From contig KV748183.1 of the NCBI GenBank assembly GCA_001692895.1, forward strand, positions 744,001 to 808,000: DNA of 64,000 nt, written 5' to 3'. The DNA comes from Cenococcum geophilum 1.58 (taxonomy: Eukaryota; Ascomycota; Dothideomycetes; Gloniales; Gloniaceae). Made by a program: the position numbers and the translations under genes. The notes under the pieces were generated by a model that was not told the origin of the DNA, made no database searches, and worked only from the letters and a program-made list of their open reading frames with translations. Position 1 is the stretch's first letter. Every line of letters begins with the position of its first letter. Below, in pieces: positions 46,001 to 58,658 of the stretch.

Positions 46001-48661
46001 ACCCCCTAAGTATATTACCCACAACGCTAGTATAAACTTTATTAGTAAGGAATTCTAGCAGTATACTATGGCTATAGCTATATTAACAAAAGCTGTTCTA
46101 GTTAAGGCGTATTAGTTTATTAGGCTTATTAAGCGAGCTTACCTAACCTTATGGAAAGCTTATTAGATTATTATGGACGAATGTAAGGACATTTAAAAGG
46201 AACTAGCTCTATAGATGGCCGTAAAAGCCGTTAATAATACCGCTAGCCCGGACGGACTAGTACCTACCCTTTTGGTCTATAGAGCCTACCTAAGGATAAG
46301 CAACCTAGGCCCTCCTACCCTATCTATTACGGAATAAGTAGCTATAATACGGAAGGTAATGGCCGAAATAGTTAAATTACGGACTAAATAAGCAGTTAAT
46401 AGCGCCCTATATTACCGTAACGGACCAAATATAACCTTAGTTTATAACCTCCCGCTTAATTCTAAAGTCCTTATATAGCGTAAAAGCGGCAATTAGATAG
46501 GACCTTACTGTTTATTAGCCGTAGAAAACGAAACGTACTGTGTATAACTCCCTAGCGGACCAACTAGCTTTAGGAGCACGTCCGTAAAACCCAACTTTTG
46601 GCCCGAAAACACCTATAACGTTAAGCTAGACAAACTAGAAGCAACTGCCGAACTAGATAAACTAAAAGCGACTGCCGAATTAGATAAACTAGAAGCACCC
46701 TTACCTACCCTAGAAGTTCCCTAGAAACCCCCTAAACCTACTAAACCTACTATAAAGCGTGGTTAAGGACGCCCCTAAAAGCACCTTATAACTAAGAACC
46801 CCGTAATAAAGAATTACCTAACCTCCGCAGGAATATCTGTAAGGCAATCTCCGCCTATAGATATATTAGTTCTAGTATAGGAAACCCTATTTACGGACTT
46901 ATAATATAAAGAGATTAACGGACTACTTAAAAAGGGTGTCTTTGCGGTTATAATGGAGAGAGACGTTTCGTAAGGCGTCCGTATATTTAACTTATACTTT
47001 ATTAATGAAATTAAGCACCCTGGTACTAATAAAGCTTTTAAAAAATTAAGGCTTATTATACAAGCCTATAATGACTAAGAAAAGGACTTAGTCCTTATGA
47101 AATTACCTATAATTTAATAAGTTAGCCAATAGATTATACTTATACTTACGCCCGGCCTATAGTAAAGTAAACCCATAGCTCTTTACCTACGGGATATCTC
47201 GTAAGCCTATATGTAGTCTAATACCTACCTAAGTAGAGATATCTTTATATGACCACCCTATAAGCTTAACCTATAACTAGAAACAATTCTATAGGTTATA
47301 AAACCTCTTTACGGAGTACTGGAAGCTAGGAACTATTGGTTTAAGATATATTACTAGCACTATGTTAGTAAACTTAAAACGGAACAGTTAACCTACGACC
47401 CCTACCTCCTATATACCTAATTAAACGGCCTTAATATTGTTGGACTTTAAATAGATAATACCCTATTCCTAGCAGACTAAACCTTTATAAACGCTAAAGA
47501 AACCAAACTATAAAAGGCTAAGTTCTTAGTAAAGCTATAAGAGTAGTTAACTAAGCAGAATCTAATTAAGTTTAATGGAGGCCTAATTACATAAAAGGGT
47601 AACCTAATTAAGCTAACTTAGGAACGCCAAGCCTAAAACCTAAGGCTTGTTATAGTAATGCCTGCGGACCTTACTAGCTCCTATAGAGAGACCCGTAAGA
47701 CTATAAAGATAAAGGACTAGTATATTATATAGCGCGTAAGAGGCGCCTATATTACTATAGTCTGCCAACCTAAATCTGCCTATAATTTGTCCTTTGCGGC
47801 CTAGGCAGTAGACCTATAAAAAGAAAATATTAAGTAACTTAATAAGCGTATTTAGTGGTAAATTGATAATGTAGTAAGGGGACTTACTTTTGTACCACTA
47901 GATCTAAACTCCCTTAGCCTCCTAGTATTTACGGACGCCTCTTTCGCTAATAATAAGGACTTATTATTATAAATCGGCTTTATACTTATACTTACGGACC
48001 ATAACTAAGACGCAAATATACTGTATTGGTCTTTAATTAAGTGTAAATAAGTAACCCGTAGCGTTCTGGCTTCCGAACTATACGTATTAGCTTATAGCTT
48101 TAATATAGCAGCTGCAATTAAATTAACAATTTAGAAGATTTTATAATTAGAGTAGTTACCCCTAGTCTTATATACCGATTTAAAGTCCCTTTATAACTGC
48201 CTAGTAAAGCTAAGTACGATATAAGAGAAGAGACTTATAGTCGACCTAATGTGCTTACGTTAAGCCTATGAACGACGCGAGATTACGGAGGTTAAATGGA
48301 TTAACGGCGGAAATAACCTAGTAGACGTTATGACTAAGGCAAAGCCGTATTAAGCCTTTAAAACCCTAATTAACATAAATAAGCTTAATCTAAAGGTTAT
48401 AGAATGGGTGGAACGAGACTAACGGAGCATTTATGGTTCGCTTACGGCTTATTATACGGCCTATTCTATGGACCGTAAGCTATTAGGTGGAAAACGGTGG
48501 AAAGCTGCGGTGGAACTTAGTAGAACTTATCTGACCTACTAAATTCTACTATATTCTATAAGGGTAGTTAAATCAACTAATTACGATTTTCTATACCCGG
48601 TACGGAAAATTGCCATTACAGCCATTTCAATAATATTGTTAACTCGCTTAGAGTCGCTCGT

Positions 48662-49006
48662 CGCGCGTCACCCACCCTATTAAAATAATATACCCCTTAT
48701 AACTTTACCAACATAACTCTAATATATATAAATAGTAGCTAATTTTATAGCTTTATTCTAGAGCTATAAAATAAGGCTTTATTTTTAAAATATAACGCCA
48801 TATTAGTGGAGCTGTAAATAGTGTCTTGTTAAAGTCGCGTATCGCCTACTATATGAAACAATATACCCTCTATAACTTTACTAAAATAGCTCTAATATAT
48901 ATAAATAGTAGTTAATTTTATAGCTTTATTCTAGAGCTATAAAATAAGGCTTTATTTTTAAAATATAACGCTATATTAGTGGAGCTATTAGGGGTGTCTT
49001 ACTAAA
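48662..49006. repeat. Tandem duplication, 172 bp x 2
   Basis: 48662-48833 and 48834-49006 share long identical blocks (TATAAATAGTAG(C/T)TAATTTTATAG and others). Located between the outer and inner parts of the left inverted repeat of Tc1 element B. Each unit also contains the small palindrome TTTATTCTAGAGCTATAAAATAA-like. Confidence 0.85.
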
Positions 49007-49109
49007 GCTATAGAAATTTAAATTGAGGCTCTGCGAAAGAGCTGTATTGTACCCCACTAAAATTTGTATAAGGGGCAATTCTTTCAATTTTAACCACCAC
49101 TAATGCGTT

Positions 49110-50310
49110 AACTACCTACTCTAGGTACCTAAATATTGAAGCTAGCGCGTTACCTAGTTAAGTTAATTATATAGAAATTTTGGTGTTACAACTTATAGCG
49201 CCCTAATAGCAGCAGCAGCCTACTATAGCTTTAAGATTAGTACGCTAGATCTCTAATCTCAAAGTCCAAGCAATTAAGATACAGTAGTATTTATCTATTA
49301 ATCTACAATATATCCTGCCTCTTCAAAGTGGGCTCTTATATACGTTCCATATACTTAATTGATAGCAAAATATAAGAAGCTCTTAAAGCTCTCAAAGTCC
49401 TTAACTAGCCGCTAGTTCCTTCTAATCTAAGCCTTAATATCATTAAATATAGCCTTAATAGGATTATAATCTGGCGAGTATAATAGCAGAAATTTTAATA
49501 AGACGCTATGCTGCTTATAAAGCTCTCAAAGCCATACCAATTTATGAATTACCGCGTTATTAAGAATAAGGACTAATCTTGGCCCTGGATAAGGTGAACA
49601 ATAAGGCAGTACCTGCTCCTCTATAAAGGCTTCAAATATCGCAAAGGTAATAGAGCCTTAAAAGATAAGGTAGCTAAGATATCCGTTAACTACTAACGCT
49701 AGTAGGATACTCCACCTCTCTAACCTCTTAAGCGGGCGTAATACACCACATATAGTCCCTTCTGGTAACCAGCCGTACTTCCTATTACCAGTCCTCTTAT
49801 TCGCCACTAACTTATCAAGAAATACAAGCTGCTCTGCTGTCTAGCTCTTTTAGATACCAATCCAGGCGTTATAAAGAAGGCTGCTCCTTTTAGCCACCCG
49901 AGCTCTAACTACCTTCCGCGACCAGCGATTTCTCTCAAGGATATTATAGACAGTTGTAACACAGACTTAGGCGTTAAACTCATCAAATAGGAAGGCCTGC
50001 ATCTTATCCAAATACGCGGTTGGCTGGTCTTCAAGGAAGTCAAAAAGCCTCTAAAACCAGTCAGCAAAAAGCTTAATACTATAACGTAATATATTACCAT
50101 TTCTTAGTAGGGCAGCAGAGCTCTCGGTCGCCCAAGGACGACAGTAGGAGGAGCGTACGGTTCGCCCCAAATATTGAGGTTCAATCGCATCTTATAAATT
50201 GTCGGCTTGGACACCTTTACAGCCTCCGCAATAGCTAGTACTGCCTCACCAGCTTCAATGCGAATCCTAATTCTATAAACAACTTCATCTAGAAGGCGGC
50301 GGCCTATAAT
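49110..50310 (-). pseudogene. Tc1/mariner transposase B
   Basis: Minus-strand translation shows a Tc1/mariner protein: 'RPSYLMSLTPKSV' and 'NRWSRK..RARVAKR' in the DNA-binding/linker part, 'VFLDK' then 'KRTGNRKYGWLPEGT' (family FvDEsg.d.r.g.rkyGWsp.Gt), 'VLILNNAVIH' (family vlvmDNasfH, first residue N instead of D) and 'LLYSPDYNPI' (family ySPdlNPIE). Frames shift and stops occur, so it is inactive. The open piece 49909-50100 lies in the N-terminal part. Would act on the element's own inverted repeats. Confidence 0.8.
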
Positions 50311-50617
50311 AACTTTAATTGTGGTGGTTAAAATCGAAAGAATTGCCCCTCATACAAATTTTGGTGGGGTGCGATGCGGCTCTTTTGCGTCCTAAGCAAG
50401 TTAACGATATTATTGAAATGGCTGTAGCTCGCTCAATACTAGCGCCTTAGCAGCCCTTAAGGATCTGACTTACGACCAGTTTGGAACACCGTTTAGAAAG
50501 CAGCCTAGACGGCACCTTAGGGGAGATTTCCTATGTATTTTCCCTTATGTTTTATGGTTTTATTAAAGCAATTACAGAGGCTGTATATAGGTGGCTTTAT
50601 TTTTTAAGTACCGCTAG

Positions 50618-50888
50618 TGTATAATTATAGCACCTATTATACCAACCGCGTACTTACGCGTTTAGTACACTAGGTACGCGTTTACGCGTTTAGTGTACTA
50701 ACCACTCACTTACGCGTCTAGTACACTTATAAAGCACTAACTAATTAGGGGGGAGGCGTATTAGTATATAGACTACGTAGTCTGCTTTATATAATTAACA
50801 GTTACCACTATCCTAAAGAGTATATAATACTATATATATTTCATACCCCAGGATATAACTTAATTATATTATTAAATTAATATAAATA
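50618..50888 (+). repeat. 3' LTR of copia #2
   Basis: 271 bp, near-identical to 42808-43078 apart from C/T and G/A differences, followed by AGTAT. Confidence 0.93.
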
Positions 50889-53800
50889 AGTATTAAGGGC
50901 TATTTTAGGTTAAAGTAGGCGAGTAAGGGAGTAGAGATCAGTCGTTTCTTAAGCTTGTTAAAGGCCTACCTATATATAGTATTAAAGTGAAAGGGCCGGT
51001 CCTTATAGGTAAGTAGGCTTAGTGGCTAGGTAATCCTACTATAGTTCTTAATAAAGCGTTAGTAGAAGTTATAAAACCCTAAGAATAACTATACCCCCTT
51101 TACGGTCCTTAGGGGTACTTATTAGTTAATTATAGCTGTCTTTTCTAGGTCTGCCTTAATTCCGTTTATACTAATAATAAACCCTAAGTACTTTATATGC
51201 TTAACACTAAATTTTAACTTCTTAATATTGGCTTGGAGGCTAGCTTCCTAAAGCCATTATAGGACTTTATAGACATGCTCTTTATATTCTAGTTTATTTT
51301 TAAAGTAGATTATAATACTATCTAGGTATGCTGTATAGAAGTTGTCGAGTTAGTTAAATAGTATATCATTTATATATTATTAGTATATAGCTAGTCTGTT
51401 AGTCAGTCCAAAAGGCAGTACTTTATATTTATAGGTTCTGTAACGGGTCTAAAATATAATAAGGTCTTCTAATTTAGGGTTTATCCTAATTTAGTAAAAA
51501 GCCTAGCGGATATTAAGCTTCGTAAAGATCTTAGCTCTACTTATTTAGGCTAAAGTCTTATTAAGTAAAGGCAGTAGGTAGCGGCCTTTAAGGGTTAAAT
51601 TATTAAGCTTACGGTAGTCGATATAAAAACGAAGTCCTCTATTTAGCTTTTTTGTAAAGAGAATAGGTAAGTTAAAAGGGGCTTAACTAGGCTTAATAAA
51701 GCCCTTATTTAGGTTATTAATAAAATACTACTTTATAGCCTATAATTCAATAATAAATTGCTATTGAAGGGGGCTATAGCTAAGGGTAACCACCTTATCC
51801 GGCTTAATTTTAATCTTATAGTTATACAGTTAGTGAGGCAGGAGTATATTAGACGCTACTTTAGAGAAGGTATTTTTAAATTTCTAGTATTAACGGGGCA
51901 GTTTCCGTTCTACTAGCTCCTTATCTATAAGCTCGCCTTTCTCTTAGGCTAGGGCTTCTTTCTCTTTAATTATTTAATTAATTTCGTATAAGCTAGTCGT
52001 AAAGGTAATAGTATTAGGCTAAACTAGGTTCTAGTAGAATCCTATAGTACTAATATAGTAGATATTAACTAGTAGGAGGTCCGTAGGTTTCCTTACAAAT
52101 ATTTATTAGGCCGTATTTTGTAGTATAAGGTTTATAGTCTTCCTTAGCTTACGTTTTATTTTCCGTAAGTTATCCTTCCGGTTTATTAGTTTAGTATATC
52201 GTCCAATATCCCTAGCCTTCCTTTATAGCTATATAGGGCCTAGGTTCTCCATTAGGGACTTAGCTAGGCTACTACTAACTTCCTAAGTCTTTAGTGCGGG
52301 TAATGTAACACAGGTAGTCTGGGGGCGGTGTAATATACAAATCCGTTGCGGATTAAGCTATATATCCTTCTTAAAAGCCTAGTCCCTACGCGTCGTATCG
52401 GCCTAGTAAATGGTGTCTATCTGCGGCCGTATAAGGTTTTCTATTATAATACTAATATCTTTTATAAAGGAAGGCGTTAGGGGCATAGTTTTAGGCTAGA
52501 TAAGCTGCCTATTTTATACGTTAATCTATAAGCCTAAATAGGCTAGCCATTTTCTCCTTAAGATTATATTATAGCTTCTAAGGTCCATAATAAGGAAGGG
52601 GATATTATACTACCTTTATCTATTAACGCGGAGGTAGATCCGCAAGATAGTTATAATAGGTAGCCCTATCTATCCGTTATAACCGCAAATAGGAATTAGT
52701 TTGGGCAGTTCTTTAAGGGGTGCATTTAAAAAGTTAGCTAGTTTTACAGCGCACTTTGTAATAATTAAGGTAAAGGCATTTACTCCTAAGTCAGCTAAAG
52801 CAGAGGTTAAAACTTAATATTTATTACGAAATAAAATATAAGGGATAGTGCAGCTTTTTTTACTAACTAGCTAACCCAAATTAGTATATAATATATCAAT
52901 CCCTTTTAACCCTAAAGAGAAGTCTTCCTCTAGGGTTCCTCTTTTTCTGGCTCTGTACTATCCTCCTAAATTAACAGGACCTTATTTATCTTTACCTTTA
53001 TTAGGTAGTTCCTTATAGGGCAGCCTATTTAACCGCATAAGAAGTAAGCTCCTTAATCGCTAAGGGCCTATATATAGGGGTCGCTATATATAGGCCGGGT
53101 ATACACCAGGCCCATAATAGGGGTAGCTACGCGGCTAGCTACTAGGTTAACTATAGGGGTTACTAATTATGCCGGGGCACTACGGGCCGTACTTATAGTA
53201 CTTACGGCCTAGTTTATAAGGTTTTTAGTTTTTAGCTAACTAGCACATGCCTTAATTTAATAAAGGCCTTAGTTAATAGCTAGGTAATAGTCCGTAAGTT
53301 CCTTTAATATCTATACCGTAGTATAAGCTAATAATACGGCCCGCTATAGGTCTAGGGTAATCTTATTAAAGAGGTTTAGTAGTAGGTCTTTTTAGGGGAT
53401 CTAGGCCTGTCTGGCTAGGTATAGAAAGCGGGTTTAGAAGGCCGAAAAGGTCTCCATTATTTTTATATTTAGGCTTTTATAGCTAAGGCGGGCGTTTTAT
53501 ACTTTAAAAGGGTCTTTATAAATAGAAGATAAGTATTTAATTATTTCTTCTTTAGAGATAAAGGTGTCTACTAAGTCTTTAGTGTATTGTAGGCGTAAAT
53601 ACGTTTAGGCGTCTTTACTAGTACGGCTAAAAACGTAGGCCATTCTGGCTTGGGCGTTAGGGAAATAGTCTATATTAACTTTAAGCTTATCCTGTAATTA
53701 AAGCTTCTAATTATTAAATATAGGGTTGGTTCCATCTATAAGTAGTAGGGGATCCGCGACCTTTACTAACCGCTTCGGTGCTATATAGGCCTTAGTAGAT

Positions 53801-54241
53801 CTACTAAGGCGCTAGAATAGGGCCTAAAGGACTATAACAAGTCTTTAGTTGTCTAATAATGACTTATTATTAGATATAGGGGTATCTCTAGCTTTGAGCA
53901 GCTCTCGTAGTTGTTTAATTTCGGTATTAGCAGCCGCAAGCTCCGCCTAGGGGGTTAAAACGTTAATTATTTCTTTGTCTAAAGTATTTAAGGGTCCTAT
54001 AGCTGCTTTACCTACTACTATAGTTTGTGGTATAGTAGTAGGGGTATTAGGTAATTCTGGGTAATTTCTTTAGGGGTTCTAGTCTATATGTGTCTTATAG
54101 GTCCTTTCCTTAGGGTTCTATTCTTTTCTTTTAGGTCCTGTCCTTATGGTCCTAGTAATGCCCTTAAGGTCCTATTCTATGTTCTTATAGATATATTTAA
54201 GTTCCTTCTTAGGAAGAAAGAGTAGAGAGAGCTTTAGATAA

Positions 54242-54469
54242 TGTTAGCGACTTAATTAATTAAGGCATAGGCACGGCAAAAGGGGGCGCGTAAGCCTATA
54301 CAATTGGATTGTCTATAAACAAGAATCTAAAGCTAGGGAAAGGAAAGGAGAAGGAGAGCAGCGCCGTTTAATGTTTTATAAGATCTTTGCGTTATATAAC
54401 CGCAATATACGGCAATCTATAGTAACTTGCTAGTGTAAAGTTCTACTAAGTTTTACTAGTGCTGTAATA
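54242..54469 (-). repeat. 5' LTR of gypsy #2
   Basis: 228 bp, pairs with 40393-40620; GACTA follows at 54470-54474. Confidence 0.93.
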
Positions 54470-57400
54470 GACTAGCTATAGAACTACTAAGACCTAAATA
54501 ATAGAAACCGCGCCACTATAACGCCTAACCTTATACCTATCTCCCGCGCGTACTATATAGAGCCACCGCCTTATTTTTGCCCCCCTAGGCCGACTAAGCT
54601 ATACTAGCTTAGCTATAGTACTAGAGAATTAGATACGCCCTAACCTAGACAATATTAAATACACTTATACTATTAATTTCACCTAGTTCTATAAATAAAA
54701 AGACGTAAAGGTAATAAGGATTTATATAGCAGAGCTAGTAAAACTAGTTAAATAAAATAAGCACTAATAGCTACTTAAAGAGCTGCCTATAGGCCTAATA
54801 GAAGTACTAAACCTATTAAAAAGGTCTTTTCGCTGGCTAGTAAAAGGCAACTATATAATAAAGAAAGCCCGTAAAGTGCTCCCCCCCCATTTTTATAACT
54901 TCCTTAAGATAAATCTAAAAACCAAACCCAAGCTTTTACGTTAGAAGATAGTCGACACTAATATTAAAAAATTCCTAAAAGGTAAACCAGGATTAACCTA
55001 TGAAGATATTCTATAATGCTTACTAAAGGAGTTTAGTAAATATATTAAGCACTTTCTTTCTAAGAATATAGATAAGCTGCCCCCTTACTAACTATAGGAC
55101 TATAAAATTAAGATTACCCCTAAAAACTAGGCCCTATATTATAAAAATAGACCACTCTTACCTGCTAAACTTAGGTATATAAAGAAGTAGATTAATAAGA
55201 TACTAGATAAGGGTTTTATCCGCGAATTAACCTCACTAGCTACCGTACTACTTCTCCTCGCTATTAAGCCCGGCGGCAGTATATAAATCTACTATAACTA
55301 CTAAGGCCTAAATATAGTTACTATTAAGAATTAATACATACTGCTATTAATCCACAAGACACTTAACGCACTTTATAGTGCTAAGTACTTTACTAAACTT
55401 AATATAATTGCTATATTTAACCAGATCCGGATTATAGAGGGCTATAAATAGCTTATAGCATTTATTACCCAGTTCGGACTCTATAAAATACTAGTTATAC
55501 TATTTAGCCTCTATAACGCACCCGCTATATTTTAAAACTATATTAACTATATTCTACACAACGCCCTTAACAACTACTGTATTACCTACCTTAATAATAT
55601 CCTTATCTTTTCTAAAACACGCGCTAAGCACACTAAGTATATAAATAAAGTTATTTAAAGACTCGGTAATGCTAGACTTTAGATTAATATTAATAAGTCT
55701 AAATTCTACTCTACTAAAATAAAATACCTTAGCTTAATTATCTTAACTAATGGTATAATTATAGACCCTAAGAAGGTATAGGCCTTATAGGAATAAAAGG
55801 ACCCGACATTAATTAAAGAACTATAATAATTTCTTAGCTTTGCGAACTTCTACTAACAATTTATCTAAGGCTACTTTATTATCGCTATACCTATAACAAA
55901 ATCCTAAAGAAGGATATTAGATAGCTATAGGAACTAAAATAAGCTAAATTATTTAAGGCCCTTAAGGGAGCCTTTACTTTAGCACTAGTACTAGCATATT
56001 ATAACTATATAAAGAAAATAGTAGTAGAGACGGACGTATTAAATTAGGCTTCCGGCGGAGTCTTTTCCTAATATAATAATAATGGAAAATTAAAACTAGT
56101 TATATTCTTCTCTATAAAGCACTTTACGCTAAAGTATAACTATAAGATCTATAATAAAGAACTCTTAGCTATTATTAAGGCTTTAAAGGAATAGCGTTCT
56201 AAGCTATAAGGGATTAAGGAGTTGTTTAAAATTATTACCAACTATAAGAACCTATAGATGTTTATAACTACTAAGCAGCTAAATTAGTACTAAGTCTAGT
56301 AGGCAGAGTTCCTTTTATAGTTTAACTTTATAATTATATATAGACCTAACAGCAAAGCTATACTCCTTAATACCCTAAGCTAGCTACTAGGAATAAGGCC
56401 TAAGGACGCTAATAATAAACGCCTCCGCTACTAAGCCTAAGTTATTATACCGCCCTAGAAAGTTAATCCTATAATTTTAGAAGAATTATTATATAAGTCC
56501 CATAACTCTAATAATATAAAGTTTATAGCCGCTTTAGACCCTAAAATAGCTAAAAAGTTACTAAATAAGTTAATCTAGCTAGGATACTAGGAGAACGAAC
56601 TTATAAGAGATATAGTGGCAGCCCTATATAATTAGAAAGCTTGCCGTTAGCTAAAGAAGATTAGGAAATTACTCTATTATAATAAGTTAGAATGCAGTAT
56701 CGTTAATAAATAGATCTACTTCTACTAATATCTCTTTATCCCTAACGCCCTAGACCTTTACCTAGAAGTTACCTATCGCTCTTATAGTAGCGGCCCCACT
56801 AATTACCCCAGCCGGGTTAAAACTCTTAACCTTTTAAACTAAATATACTGGTAGCTAGGAATCTCCTAATTTACGGCTACCTTTATTAAAGACTATACCC
56901 TATACTTTCGCACTAAGACCTCCTATTCTACCCCGCCCGGTTTTTTAAAGCTACTAAAATTACCTACCCGCCTATAGACCAATATCTTAATTAACTATAT
57001 TATAACGCTGCTAGTATACTAACGCTATAGTAAGGCATATAAATATATCCTTATTATTATAGACCGCCTAACTAAAATGCGATACCTTATTCTAGTAATA
57101 GGACTCTTAATAAAGGAGCTAGTTAATAGCTTTATTAATAATATATATAAGCTCTACGGTGCACTAAGTACAATTATATCTAATTATAGCATATAATTTA
57201 TTAGCGACTTTTAGCAATAACTAAGTAAACGCCTTAAGACAACCTTATAACTAAGCTTAGCCTAATACCTAAAAACGGACGGCTAAACTAAAATTATTAA
57301 CGCTGCCGTAAATAAATACCTTTATGCTTTTATTAGCTTTATATAGGACGACTAGGTTAACTACCTACTACTTACTAAGTTTATTATAAATAACTAAGTT

Positions 57401-58129
57401 AATAAAAGTATAGGTATCTCCCCATTTTTTGCAAACTATAGCTTTAACCCTTGCCTTAGAATTAAGCCTACTAGCCTTTACCTACTAACACTATTAGTAT
57501 AAGTAAAGAAGGAGTTCTTCCGCGTAGACGCTATAGCCAACTGCTTTAAGCAGATATTAATATAGCTTAAGGCCCTAGCCTGGATTTTATAGTAACGCTA
57601 TAAAGATAATGCTAATACCTATAGGGATAAGAGCGCGTTATTCTATAAAGGCGATATAGTTATAGTTAGCTTAGAAAATATAAAGATAAAGAGACTTAAG
57701 AAGAAATAGGATAACAAATAGGACGGCCTATACCCTATACTCGCAGTATACTAAGGGGCAGTTATAGTAGACCTTCTAGACTATATCTAAGTAAATAAAT
57801 CCTTTTATATATCTAAGGTCCGCCTCTAGGCTGCTAAAGAGATNCCTAGCTAAGTAAATATTAATACTATAAAGCGCTGTAATATATAAGGATGAGTAGT
57901 AAAGAGAGATAATAACGGAAATATAGAAGGAGTTTAAGAAAATCCTTAATATATATAACGAAGACCCCTAGGGCCTAAGTTATAAGATTAAATGGAAATA
58001 TTATAAGGATATAACCTGGCAGCTAAAGAAAGACCTAAACGGTTGCGAATAAGCTATATAGCGCTTTTATAAGCAATACCCTAAGAAGCTAGGACCCCTA
58101 GACTAGGTATAAGATAAGGAAAAGTTATG

Positions 58130-58492
58130 CTAAGGTTGCGGCCAACCACCATATTAAAATTTGTGGTGGTTAAGATGTTATAGAACTTTAATTAGCAGTT
58201 AAAGTTATCTAATTAGCCAAATTCTCGCTAAGAAACGCCACGCGGATTAATTTAGGTGGTGGTATAGAGTTCTACTAACCTTACTTACTAAACTAACTAA
58301 TTAGGATTTTCCATGCCCGGTATGGAAAATCGCTATTAGCTTAGTTAAGGGCGGTAAGCGGAACTAACATCTTTGCGGTAAAAATAAAAAAATAAAAAAT
58401 AAAAATAGGCAACCCCATATACCGCCTATTTTTAAGTTATCTATTTAGTTTAGGGACTAAACCATCTAGGGGAGAGGAGTACTGTTACGGCA
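58130..58492 (+). other. 3' untranslated part of gypsy #3 with hairpins
   Basis: Contains AACCACCA-12 nt-TGGTGGTT (about 58144-58171), the palindromic module (58184-58240), the TTTTCCATG-CCCGG-TATGGAAAA hairpin (58307-58329), an A-rich AAAAATAAAAA run (58380-58405) and the polypurine tract before the terminal repeat. Confidence 0.6.
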
Positions 58493-58658
58493 CTGACCTA
58501 ACGTATACTGTTTTATACTATCTTATACTATTTCCTACTATTGGCTAGCCTACTACTAGCGACTTAGCGGCCGGCCCTACTATTTATATACAATACCCCC
58601 TTTCCACCTTCTTCCCCTCTTTATACTACAACGTAGTTATTTAGTCTACTTTATTACA
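58493..58658 (+). repeat. Probable 3' LTR of gypsy #3
   Basis: TGTTACGG to TTATTACA, 166 bp, directly after a GGGGAGAGGAG polypurine tract. No matching 5' copy was found in the window, so the call rests on position and ends. Confidence 0.5.

Larger units (their letters stand above)
48619..50424 (-). mobile_element. Tc1/mariner element B, full length with enlarged left end
   Basis: Starts CAGCCATTTCAATAATAT and ends with its complement, with TA duplicated (48617-48618, 50425-50426). The right inverted repeat is continuous (about 50325-50424). The left one is split: its outer part is at 48619-48650 and its inner part at about 49035-49100, separated by two 172-bp tandem units. Sequence across the TA joins to match copia #1 (21525-21560), confirming the insertion site in copia #2's 3' untranslated part. 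The transposase is on the minus strand. Young compared with the rest, since its right half is little mutated. Confidence 0.88.
42808..50888 (+). mobile_element. Copia LTR retrotransposon #2, fossil
   Basis: 271-bp LTRs at 42808-43078 and 50618-50888; target duplication AGTAT (42803-42807, 50889-50893). It lies in the RNase H region of gypsy #2. Gag about 43440-45100, protease about 45190-45480, integrase about 45600-46330, RT about 46850-47700, RNase H about 47880-48420, then a 3' untranslated part with the conserved hairpin (48587-48609). That part is interrupted by a Tc1/mariner element (48619-50424). The family resembles copia #1. Broken by dozens of RIP-type changes. Confidence 0.9.
40393..54469 (-). 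mobile_element. Gypsy LTR retrotransposon #2 (chromovirus), minus strand, fossil
   Basis: 228-bp LTRs at 40393-40620 and 54242-54469 and target duplication GACTA (40388-40392, 54470-54474). On the minus strand, gag lies about 54100-52900, protease about 52700-52300, RT about 52000-51200, RNase H 51000-50894 plus 42803-42430 (split by copia #2), integrase about 42400-41450, a GPY/F module about 41280-41050 and a chromodomain about 40990-40830. A G-rich tract on that strand (the C run at 40624-40633) sits just before the 3' LTR as a polypurine tract. Net length is about 6.0 kb. Broken by dozens of RIP-type changes. Confidence 0.9.
39180..58658 (+). mobile_element. Gypsy LTR retrotransposon #3 (chromovirus), interrupted fossil
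   Basis: The outermost layer of the nest. The left piece, 39180-40392, contains gag remains and an aspartic protease region (about 39700-40020). The right piece, 54475-58658, carries RT (about 55150-55900), RNase H (about 55960-56420), integrase (about 56650-57500), a GPY-like module and a chromodomain (about 57900-58090). A purine tract (GGGGAGAGGAG, about 58479-58490) and a 166-bp LTR-like end (58493-58658) follow. The pieces are separated by gypsy #2 with GACTA duplicated. I found no 5' LTR, so it is probably truncated there. Dozens of RIP-type breaks; the oldest visible layer of this nest. Confidence 0.8.
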
